DNA of 64,000 nt from Stictocephala bisonia (taxonomy: Eukaryota > Arthropoda > Insecta > Hemiptera > Membracidae), in the NCBI GenBank assembly GCA_035578905.1, contig JAQJVL010000161.1, positions 62,001-126,000 on the forward strand, in the 5' to 3' direction. Position numbers and translations under genes: made by a program. Under the pieces are notes generated by a model that made no database searches, was not told the origin of the DNA, and worked only from the letters and a program-made list of their open reading frames with translations. This document shows, one piece after another, positions 24,271-34,055 of this stretch. How positions within the stretch are numbered: the stretch's first letter is position 1; each line of letters opens with the position of its first letter.

Positions 24271-25098
24271 CAATAGATGGTAAAAAAGTTACCTCTGTTT
24301 TGTTCCGCCACCAATCTTGCGTATTTTCGGCACTAACAGTTTCAAAGGATGACCTTCATCTTCAGGTGCACTTGAGCTTCACTGAACACAATAAATTTCA
24401 AATTCTTCCATTAGACAGTTTGAGTCTGAATCACCAACGGTAGATTTAAAGGGCGTTGGTGATTTATAGAGAGGGTTTACTTGATTAAATTGTTTAATTT
24501 TCTATTGTGTTTTCTGAACAGACTGATTTTCAAAGTAACAAAATTTTTTATACAACAATACAACTAGTTGTTTAGTTAGCATAATACATGTTGATACATA
24601 TACAATACAAGTAAACGTAACACAACACACATTTATTACAATATAAGCACAAATATATTATAATACAAGTACAAAATGCACAAATATTATGGTGATCGAT
24701 TTCGGTGAACCACGCTCACCTTCCTCAGACCAGATGGATTCAAAAAGAATCCCTGATATATTTTGCATATTGTACTTTTTGTGCATATATTGCAATAAAT
24801 TTGTGTTGTGTGACGTTTACTTGTACTGAATAATAAAACACAGAAAACACAATAGAAAATTAAACAATTCAGTAAAGTAAGGATGGCAACACCACCCTCT
24901 CCATGAATCACCAATCCCCTCTAAATTACCGTTAGTGATTCAAACTCAAACTGTCCAATGGAAGAATTTGAACTTTAGTGTGTTAAGTGAAGCTTAAGTG
25001 CACCTGAAGATGAAGGTCATCCCTCGAAACCGGTAGTGCCAAAAATACGCAAGATTGGTGGCGGAACAAAACAGAGGTAATATTTTTACCATCTATTG
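24271..25098. mobile_element. 828-bp foldback element with very long inverted arms, TTAA-flanked
   Basis: TTAA lies at 24267-24270 and 25099-25102. From both ends the sequence reads CAATAGATGGTAAAAA, then CCTCTGTTTTGTTCCGCCAC, CAATCTTGCGTATTTT and so on. The two arms can be aligned with scattered differences almost to the centre near 24690, roughly 350-400 bp each; the inner part includes CAAGTAAACGT(A/C)ACACAAC and a central GGTGATCGATTTCGGTGA. Each arm contains CACCTGAAGATGAAGGTCAT then GAAAC and GUGC-type pairing. No transposase is present. The TTAA target suggests piggyBac mobilisation. A transcript would form a near-complete long double-stranded RNA hairpin. Confidence 0.85.
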
Positions 25099-25102
25099 TT
25101 AA

Positions 25103-25578
25103 ATTATACCAATCATGAATGTATAATTAAGAGCATTTTCTTATGGCTTTTATTTTTTAACACGTTTAACTTATGACTGATATATAAGTGGGTTCTTATT
25201 CAAACAGTTGAACCTGACTACTTTGAATCTCTAATTCAAAAACATTTGTACAATTAGTTGTTTCTATTCCTAGGAAATTCCTCCTTAGTTTAGAAAAATA
25301 TAAGGCTGTAATTTTAAAGATTGAATACACTTATTTTGATCTCTGTAATTAAAATTCAGATAATTATGACAGACATTTACAATGTTTAGCCTGCCCATAA
25401 GTAGAATTAAGGAATTCTTGACTTCTGTAATTCTAACCTCTTTAGCCCAGAATCATTAAGGAGAGGGCAGTTTCAGCTAGCTTACTGGTATTGACAGTCC
25501 AGCTTCTTGATATACACAAGGTTCTGATAGTTCACCCCTACTTAAGACTTCATCATGAGAACAGAATACTCAAATTAG
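25103..25578. other. Non-coding spacer
   Basis: No feature was recognised between the foldback and the next element. Confidence 0.5.
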
Positions 25579-25580
25579 TA

Positions 25581-26137
25581 CAGTACAACCTTGATTATCC
25601 GGCCGTCCATGACATCCGGTTTGGCAAGTAGATAACAATAAAAATTATTTACAAGATAAAATTACAATTAATCGAAAGCGCCTTTCAGTTTGAAACGCAA
25701 ATGTCGTACATGAGTGTTTTGGTTTTGCAGACACTGTATTGACTAGTCTCCCTCTCTCGACAAGCGGTCGCTTGTTACTGCGTAATAATTTAATAATGCG
25801 CCTGAAGATCCGAGCTGGCAATGTTGTTTACTTTTGTTAAGTGTGGCTGGCTGGAAGAGTCCATTTCGCAAGTGGGGGAAGTGGGACAGTTCATTTTACG
25901 TACACACCCACAAGCAGCGCCAAAGTTGGGGATCGTGATAAACATAGTTCGTTTCATTACAATTGCTGCAAAGCGTGTTGCGTCAAATGCAATTGTAGGC
26001 ATTCCGCTTACACATGCTGTCTGTTATCATTTACTTAACGTGTTTCTCCAATAAAACCGTTATTTATGTTTTATCCGTCTTTTACCGCATCCGGCTTGAC
26101 ATTCGCCACATTAGGCCGGATAAACATGGTTGTACTA
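25581..26137. mobile_element. pogo/Tigger-type MITE
   Basis: TA (25579-25580) precedes CAGTACAACCTTGATTATCC and GGCCGTCC. The right end reads GGCCGGATAAACATGGTTG then TACTA (26120-26137), followed by TA (26138-26139). Subterminal CATCCGGTTTGGC on the left and CATCCGGCTTGAC on the right are also related. No transposase was identified; the overlapping short open frames at 25790-26050 on both strands look like shadows. Confidence 0.65.
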
Positions 26138-26829
26138 TACTTGTCAACTTTAATTTTGTTAATAATCAAAACCAGTATGTATTCTCTTCCCTCTGATGAA
26201 ACCTCAATCAGGGTTGAAATACCAGAACCTTTTGAGAGTTTTTTTCTGTATAAAAAAGGAGGACTGCTTTTTGATACAAGAAATAGTATCTCTCCTCATA
26301 AATATATCTAGCCAATCTCTATAATTTAAAACGTTGCATTTTAAACATCTATAATTAAAAAAGTTCAGCATAAGCACACAAACTAAACAAAAAGCATTAG
26401 CACTAGTCTATATGTCATTACAACTGACAGTTGGAACAAGATGTATAAAAAAGTGTATTGCAATATATATCAGACTTTAAAACGTGTGCAGAAAAATGGC
26501 GGGGGGGGGGGGATTTATAATGTTTGAGTTTATGAGATTGAATTGGTTGACTATCACACTAATGTCATACTGTATAAAATATTTAATTCAATAAACTGTT
26601 TAAAATAACTTAACTGTTCAGATTTCAGATGTTGATCATGAAGATATGAGCGAATATACGGGGTAAACGAGTGTGGTCATCGATAGTGTGGTATCTATGG
26701 TCAACTGTTTCTTAGAAAGAGCCAAATTCTCTAGTTTTAAACAAGTTTTTTGTGACATGTTTTATCTGGATTTTAACATATCTGGCTTGACCTACTGCCA
26801 CAATAGGCCGGATAACTGAGGTTGTATTG
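26138..26829. repeat. Second pogo-type right end with intervening SINE scrap
   Basis: Positions 26752-26829 repeat the right terminus of the MITE to the left (GTTTTATCTGGATT, ATCTGGCTTGACCTACTGCC, AGGCCGGATAACTGAGGTTG, then TATTG) and are followed by TA. So there are two successive right ends for one left end. Between them, 26630-26730 (ATGAAGATATGAGCGAATAT..., ACTGTTTCTTAGAAAGAGCC) is a copy of the SINE family seen at 8.1 and 54 kb. A poly-G run of about 14 lies near 26500. Confidence 0.5.
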
Positions 26830-26831
26830 TA

Positions 26832-28057
26832 ATAACAATTATAATAAAAATTGTTTAGCTAAATACAGCATGTAAAAAAATACAATTTGAAAATTATTAT
26901 TTAAAAATCCTCTCATGACATATATCTTTTTCATTTTAAATTAAATATAGCTGCATTTCATAACATAGTTTTCTCGCCACGTAGAAAAAGTAGAATCAAA
27001 ACTAAGAGAAAGAGAGGATACAATATTTAATAAATTTACCAGACGATACTTTTTAAGTGTCATTTAAAAAAAAGTAATATTTTGCTATATTATATTCTGA
27101 TATTTTTTTGTCAGTCAATGGTAAACTATAGCAGCTAACAGTCAGTATTCCATGTGTTGTATAGAGTAAACGCACAGCCACCCACACACACGAGTGATAT
27201 TGACCCACTTATTCGCGCACATTGTTATTGACCCACCCACCCAACAATACCTTTTACACGAGATTAAATTCATTTCAAGCCATTAAATGTTTGTGAGTTA
27301 CATTTCAATAAACTAATATTTCCATCTAACATTTCAATAATTGTTGGTGAAACCTGTAGTAGAAACTGTTCATTTCAAAGGGATAGACAGTGTTGTTTTA
27401 TCAATTTACTTTGGTTTGTAACAGGGTAGGCTACAATAATCTCAGACAGACTGGACTACAATAACCTAAATCAAGATGGAATACAGTAACCTAAGTCAGA
27501 GTAAACTTATGGAGTGTGTGACCCTCCCACCAACTCATGCATGTACAGTGGTATGAGTGATTCTTGGCAACTTTTCACAAAAACAGCAATAATTTGGGTA
27601 ATGCATGAAATGTGTGTCTAATACTAAGATCAGGAATCACAACACATTTTATATCCAGAGTGGAAAATAAGTCACGACACAGCTTAATATTTTCTCAACC
27701 GTTCCAGATAAAGCACTGAAACTCTGCAAACAAAAGCAAGATATAAAATTGTACTTTTTGTTGCAACTGTATAATTTCTATCCCTGCCTGAGGAGGGTCC
27801 ACTTGGAGTACAAAGAAAATCTTTATTACACGCATATGTAATTATGCATATAAAATTAAAGGTCTTTACTAATAGAACACAATGTCACAAATTTCATCTC
27901 AAATGAACCACTAACTTGGAAATGACACCCATTCGAAGTATATATTGTATTCCATTGGCTAAGCATTGTACAATTTTTTAATAGTTACTGTAAATGTTCA
28001 TTCAACCACTTTAGATATTGAACTAAAAAGCTTTATATTGTTTACAGGTCAAAAAAC
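26832..28057. other. Non-coding stretch with short minisatellite
   Basis: Positions 27170-27250 hold about two units of the CCACCCACACAC...GTGATATTGACC minisatellite shared with 29.7 and 44.6 kb. Otherwise there is no coding or mobile signal. Confidence 0.45.
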
Positions 28058-28288
28058 CTACTTGTAGGACATATCAAGTGTGCTGCTGTAGTTCCAGGTG
28101 GATGACTCACTAGGAGTAGGAAGAAAGTTTTGATTTATGTCAAAAGTTAAATTTACATCAGATAAAATAGAACATAATTCTGTAAATCTAACATCAAAAT
28201 GGTTTATTTTCTCGGCAAAATTACAGCAAATTAATCTCAGATAATTGTTGAATTTCAAATGGCTACTATATTTGACCCAGTTGTTCAT
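28058..28288 (-). CDS. Unidentified 76-codon frame, possible exon
   Basis: The minus-strand frame begins ATG AAC AAC TGG and has mixed, non-repetitive composition (for example LRLICCNFAEKINHFDVRFT and FLPTPSESSTWNYSS), unlike the low-complexity frames nearby. An in-frame stop lies just upstream of the ATG. Near its end, CCTACAA is followed by GTAGGT, a plausible splice donor that would skip the terminal TAG. No acceptor or partner exon was found. It resembles no family I know. It may be a host exon, a decayed transposon piece or chance. Confidence 0.25.
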   Translation of the reverse strand: MNNWVKYSSHLKFNNYLRLICCNFAEKINHFDVRFTELCSILSDVNLTFDINQNFLPTPSESSTWNYSSTLDMSYK

Positions 28289-28932
28289 TAGAGGTTAAGT
28301 TTGCGGTGTTGTGTTCTACTGATAAAGATCTTCAATTTGATACCCATATTAACGTATGCTTCTATTAAATATTTTAATTGGACTTTAAGCGGGCTGTCCC
28401 CAGGAAGTAATATAAATTGTAGCTATGGCTAAAAGTAAAATTTTCGATCATGTTTATGAGAGCTGAGTTTTATTGCTTTGACTGAAGTGGTTGGGAAAAT
28501 TAGAAAATATATCAGGACTTATATTCCACCCTGTATAAACCTTTTAGAAAATCTATTTTAGTGTAATAATCATCTGATTTTACTAGACATTTTAATTTTA
28601 TTGGTTATATCTGGATATGTAGATCTAACAATGAAAGACGACTACATGATACCCCTGCTATCTTCACATGCTAACCCAACCACTTGCTATGCTCATGTCA
28701 CTAGCTGCCCTCGTGACACCTCAGCCGATGACTTCATTATAGGGTAAACTGAACTATACATAATTAAAAGTAACAGACCAAATAACCAGTTCTGTTTTTG
28801 TTTATCAACTATTTTTTCAATTTTTCTGATATTATTATTGTTAAAGGGATGTATCAACCCAGTAAGAACAGAATTTAGAAAAATCCACAAATTCTGGATT
28901 CCCTTTAAATTACGGTGATATATGATAACTGG

Positions 28933-31761
28933 CAGGGCCGCCCAGAGACTTTTGGTGGCCCCGGGGCAAAGTTTACCATTTGGCCCCTTCCTTCACTTCA
29001 AAATAAATTTAATTACTCTGATTGTCAAATATAGTATAATTGATATTTTACTTTTAGCACATTTTACGATATTCTTACCATCTCTTTCGTTAGATTACTA
29101 TTGTAATTAAGATTCTTGTTTATGGACGTTTTCTTAGGGCTAGCTGCGAAGCTCCGGTAAGTTTTTTTCTAATTGTCATATACTTTTTAAACATTTCCTT
29201 AAGTATTACCGCTACAATAACATCAATCTCTTATAACAAAACTGCTATTCTTTAATATTAAATAAATAATAATGAACCAAGCAATGCCACAGTCAGTTGC
29301 ATAGTTGGGCGCAGCAGCTCTTCGATTGCCAGTTGAGGAGCCATCCTCGCCAATGATAAATTTGTATAGGCCACTTGGCTTCGCTAGCTAAAGAGCAAGT
29401 GGCCGAATGTTCACGAAGTAAAATAATTTGGCGAGCGCGAACATCTAGTGCTTTAAAAACAGTCAACTGAGAGTTAAGCTTATGTTATTGTTTTCAAAAC
29501 AGGTTGTAGACCACTGGGTACGTAGCTTATTGATGTTGAACATTAAAACATCTAGTTTATATTCATGATTTTAGTTTGTCTTTGTGCTAAACTTTAAAAC
29601 TATTCAATTTTTATTTTACAGGCATAAAAGGCATTTTGTACCAACTCAATTTTCTCAGCATAAAACATAGTAAAATTTATGTCTGTCAAATTGGATACTA
29701 TATCATTGATGTACATCACAGTGTACACGTCCGTACAGTGACAGTGGTATTGACACACCCACACACCCATTCACGAACAGTGGTATTGACCCTCCCGCTC
29801 AACAATAGACATACAGTGATTCAATCTTAGTTAATTTCACTTATCACGTAACAAACAATAAATAAATACTGTTAACCGGTTAAATATGATGGAAGATGAA
29901 TCCGGATAGTACAGAACGTAACAAAATTATAATTTTTAGACAAGATTATGCCACGCAATTCCTCCCGCGATAGCGTAGGGCAAGTTGAATGTAATGCATC
30001 ATACACACATATTGTTGCACATCCGGTAAGCGAGTGGTGGTGTTATGTATGCATATTACCAGATTTAAGTACCTAGAAATGTACTGTAATTGAGTGGTTT
30101 CATCGTTAATTTATTCTTTTTATAATGTAAAAATATATAATTTACTTTGCAGTATTATTACAATACTATATTGCAACATTTATAGTCTATTTTTATTGAT
30201 TTCAATAAAACGTTACCATAAATTACTGAGCCTAAACTTTAGCTTTTTGTTCTCTCAATATCTTTAAATGGAATATGAATCATAGCAAATTAAATTAATT
30301 GATAATTATAGTAGTTTACTAGGAAATCCAAAAGAACACATTAAATTACAGAAATATCACTCTATAAAATACAACAATAACAAAATATTTCTTTACTGGA
30401 CGACAGTAAACAAACAGACTAATGATTGACGATGTCCCCGATCTACCCTTCATGACAATTAATTGAACTCTTCCAGCCACGTTGTTACAACATTGTATAT
30501 TTTGCCTGCGGGTTTTTTGGGTGCAAAACACAGTTACTACTGAAATACGACTACTATTTCTTAAATTTAGTGCATATATTGAAAAATTAGCTGATCAGTG
30601 CCAGGAAAGAGTGCAACGTTACCACGTTCGAACGGAGTGCCGCCGCCTACTACCAGCTTTGAAACCAAGTTTGTAAGAACTTTTTCTCATAAAGACTTTT
30701 CGACCTTTTTAAAATGACAGATTTAAAATGTTTTTACTGTAATTTTGTTTGCTTATTTAATTGTGTTGTTCTTAGGCTTCCACTTTTTTTATTACAATTT
30801 ATTAATATGCATACTTTAAGCCGCAGGTTACTGATCACTCGTTTTCACATTATATAGATCTATTATTTTGCTACGATGAGTCAAGGGATTTTCGAAACAC
30901 TAAATCAAGATTATTTATCTAAATAAACAGAATTTGTGAAAAATACAAAATAAGGATAAAAGCTTGATCAACAAACCACAATAAATACAAATCAATTCGC
31001 AATTGCTGTATTATCTTAAGTTTATAATAGTAATATATCATAACTATTGGTTTTGTAAGGAAAATAACGTGACCAAGCGATTGATTTTCCTACCACTGAA
31101 AGCCAAGATAGAGTTGAATTTAGGACAAATATAACAATTTTGTTTGAAGTAGTATATACTTTTGAAATTAAAGTTAAAAAATGAAACGTACGGAAACGTT
31201 CTTGTCCACCTTGTATTAAACACGTCCAAAAACGGAGTTTTGAGTAATACAAATATAATGTTAGTGGGTCCTTTTACATGTTTTGTATAAATAGTGAACG
31301 AAAACAGGACATCTCATAGAGGTGGCCCACTGTCCACACCACTCAAGTATATTTATATGTTCGCAAACTGGAATTTATATTTTGGTGTGTTCACAAGCTG
31401 CATGCCTTTAAACTTATTTGCAAACAAGACAACTGGCGAGGGGTACAGTTGCAGTCATACACCAACCAGAGTGTATGCTGTCACACCACTATGTCGACTG
31501 CTGACAAATTTCAAAGACCAGTGTACAACTTGCTCCAAAAGGCTCCCTGGTTGCTATAAAACCAATGGTTTAGTTTAAACGTTTTAAAACTAAAACTGGA
31601 AGACTTATCTGGCATAATATCACTTTTGATACAGGCCTGAATCGTTTCTTATCTAGTAGATTATTAAGTATTTTCTTTTTTGTTGCATGACATGTGGCCC
31701 TCCCTGTGAACTAAGTCTGTGTGGCCCTGGGGCAATTTGCCCCCCCCTCTGGGCGGCCCTG
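28933..31761. mobile_element. hAT element, non-autonomous, with perfect 8-bp target duplication
   Basis: ATAACTGG at 28925-28932 and 31762-31769 is an exact 8-bp direct repeat, the hAT hallmark. The ends are CAGGGCCGCCCAGAG on the left and its exact complement CTCTGGGCGGCCCTG on the right (15 bp perfect). GC-rich subterminal GGCCCCGGGGCAAA and GGCCCTGGGGCAATTTGC follow. The 2829-bp interior has no frame with hAT transposase character (no BED finger, no dimerisation motif). It contains a minisatellite (29700-29830) and a hairpin at 29380-29415. The target was the G-rich repeat at 31762-31990. Confidence 0.9.
29718..29826. repeat. 36-bp minisatellite inside the hAT element
   Basis: Units such as ACAGTGGTATTGACACACCC ACACACCCATTCACGA (36 bp) repeat about two to three times. 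It is the same family, in opposite orientation, as the cleaner array at 44570-44740. Confidence 0.6.
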
Positions 31762-32096
31762 ATAACTGGTATAAATTAGGAGGGCCACTTGGGGGAGAAG
31801 TGATCTGGTGATGGGATTTGGTCCACAGTGATTTTGAAAAGGCCCGGTAATGAGGGGGGGGGGGAGTTTTGTGATGATTTGGGAATCCTGATAACTGTTA
31901 GGGGCCAGCGATAGGAATTTGCCCGGTGAATTAGGGATCTGGTAATTTTGAGGGCTCAGTGATGGGAGAAGTGGCCTGGACATTATTAAGAGTAATCTTA
32001 TTTAGAATGCTTTAATATAAAGATTAAATATTGGGGGAGGGAGGGGAGAGAGAGAGAAAGAGAGAGAGGGGGAGAGAGAGAGAGAGCGCGCGCATG
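31762..32096. repeat. G-rich imperfect repeat and GA microsatellite
   Basis: At 31770-31985, degenerate units built around GGGCCACTTGGGGGAGAAGTG, GGTGATGGGA and GGTAATTTTGAGGGCTCAGT recur, with G runs (for example 31853-31864) that could form G-quadruplexes. At 32032-32095 a GA/GGGA tract ends in GCGCGCGC. No coding meaning is apparent. Confidence 0.6.
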
Positions 32097-33190
32097 TGAA
32101 ACCAATGGCTATAAATGCTGATTACTTTCTATCATAAAAGGGGTTAATTTTAGTTAGGTTTTCTTTTTCAGCTAGTTCATATGGGCTGCAGTCCATATGT
32201 GACATTTATTCCGTGTGAAGTACCAACTGTCAGTTCAGTGAGGATTCAAACCACTGAGCTGCCACGACAAAGGTTATGTACATAATTTAATGAAATATTA
32301 CTTATCACCCAATGATTGGTTTATGTTTACGTATACCTTAACATTTCCAGTACCTAAATATATGAAAAAATACATAACTTGTTGAACAAACTGGATGAAA
32401 ACTAACTTTGTAAATATTATTTTGTCTACTTAACTAACTTTGTCTACTTAAATTTATTGATAGTTTTTTTTAAGTGTCTGTAAGTAGCTGTATTTCGCTA
32501 AAACCACTACACTTAAGGTTTTGTTTTCTTACATTATGATACGTCATATTCTCATTTACTATAAAATTGGAAAAAAGCGTATCAATGGTGAAATAGCTCA
32601 CCTAAACAAGTGTTGTTGAGATTGTAAATCAAGTGATAAACTCTGTTCAAATTCCTCTTAAAACCAACATTGCATCCGATCAATGGTTACCATTAATGCT
32701 GACAATACTAGCACAGTCTGGGATATCTTTTGCGGATGGTTACCAGGATTTGGGCATTGTGTATAGAAGAGAACTGAGTATCAGGCTTGTAAGTTTGTAA
32801 AAAAATAGACCAATATTACATGGTTTGGATTAAACACTACACTAACCTATTAATAATTGGCTCTTTCTGAGGAACAGTCAACCTCAATTAGTAAATACTC
32901 GCTCATCTACACTCTCTACACTTATTTGTCTCTACAATAATAACCAATATCTTAATGATCAGCATCTTATTAATAAATAAATAAAAATATAGGGTACTAG
33001 TGGCTTGTTGGAGCAAAAGCCCCTATATAAATAAAATTAAAATGTTGCTGTTAAATATTTAATGTATACTATTTAATTATTTATAGTTTTATAAAACTCA
33101 TCATCATATATACAGATTAATCAGGTATTACTGTTGCGTTTAAAAACTTCTGTGTACAATACATATTTTGTCTAAAAATTGTCTATTTCG
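32097..33190. other. Non-coding stretch with an inverted SINE scrap
   Basis: Positions 32825-32930 are, on the minus strand, a copy of the SINE family at 8.1, 26.6 and 54 kb (ATGAGCGAGTATTT, GACTGTTCCTCAGAAAGAGC). Nothing else was identified. Confidence 0.45.
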
Positions 33191-33199
33191 TTGTTTTAG

Positions 33200-33480
33200 T
33201 CGACTGCATTTTCAGTAAACTATTATTCTATAAATTTAATTCCGTCTTGGGATTTTACTCTACTAAATGCAAAGTTGCCCATCTGTAAACACTGGTTTGT
33301 TCAGGTAAAGACCAGCCTCTTTAAAGGTTTGGCCTTGTGCCTTGGTTATAACACATTAACAGCTGGAATATTAAATTGTCTTATTGACAACTGGACTCAA
33401 TCAATCAAAATAAAAGTTAGGAACCACAAGATTAACATTGGAACTTTGAAGGCCAATGGGGTGGAGCCCTAAAGGCGAAT
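33200..33480 (-). pseudogene. Helitron helicase C-terminal fragment
   Basis: The minus strand near 33355-33265 gives VITKAQGQTFKEAGLYLNKP and then VFTDGQL. After a small deletion with frame change it gives FSRVKSQDGIKFI. This is the C-terminal signature of Helitron/Pif1-type helicases (xxNKAQGQT..., GLxL..PVFxxGQLYVAxSRV). Five or so bases appear to be missing at the GQLYVA site. No Rep domain or other helicase motifs were found, so this is a remnant of an autonomous Helitron. The sequence to its right (33440-33480, GGCCAATGGGGTGGAGCCC) resembles 4638-4660. Confidence 0.65.
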
Positions 33481-33599
33481 TGCATAAATTTTATTTTTCT
33501 CACCATCTACAATATCAGAGCTTTAAAATGAGCCATTTCCGAAGGCTGTAGGTGGTGTGTAGCGCTTAGAATTTTGACTCAACCGATTCGCAATACGAA

Positions 33600-33603
<4 letters not shown>

Positions 33604-33649
<46 letters not shown>
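33604..33649. repeat. (AT)n microsatellite
   Basis: An uninterrupted AT dinucleotide tract of about 46 bp. Confidence 0.95.
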
Positions 33650-33651
<2 letters not shown>

Positions 33652-34051
33652 TGCCTAGGAGAGTGCTACAAAATTTGACTTACCTACCACTTATTTTAAT
33701 GTAACTGTAGTACAGTTGTATTTGGCCGCTGTATCTACACAATGCCAAATTTCAAACCTTTTATACCCAATTAAAATTTGTAAGCAAGCTTTTTATATGG
33801 GTATAATACAATAAACACCATATTCGAATACCAACTTTAGTCATGTTTCTACATTCAATGAAAAAATTGTAATCCTAATTATAGCAGTAGATTTTTCCCT
33901 AAAGGAGGACAATTATAGGAGTGTCATAAGACATTTATAGGTCATTAGTTAAACCCAGTCACACTTTGCAATCTGATATTAACTATTGGTCGTTATTTTT
34001 TACTTTATTTAAAAAAAAAAAATAAAGATTGACAGAGTACTTGATTTTATC
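33650..34051. other. Non-coding stretch left of the piggyBac
   Basis: No feature was recognised; it ends in a poly-A-rich tract near 34010. Confidence 0.5.
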
Positions 34052-34055
34052 TTAA

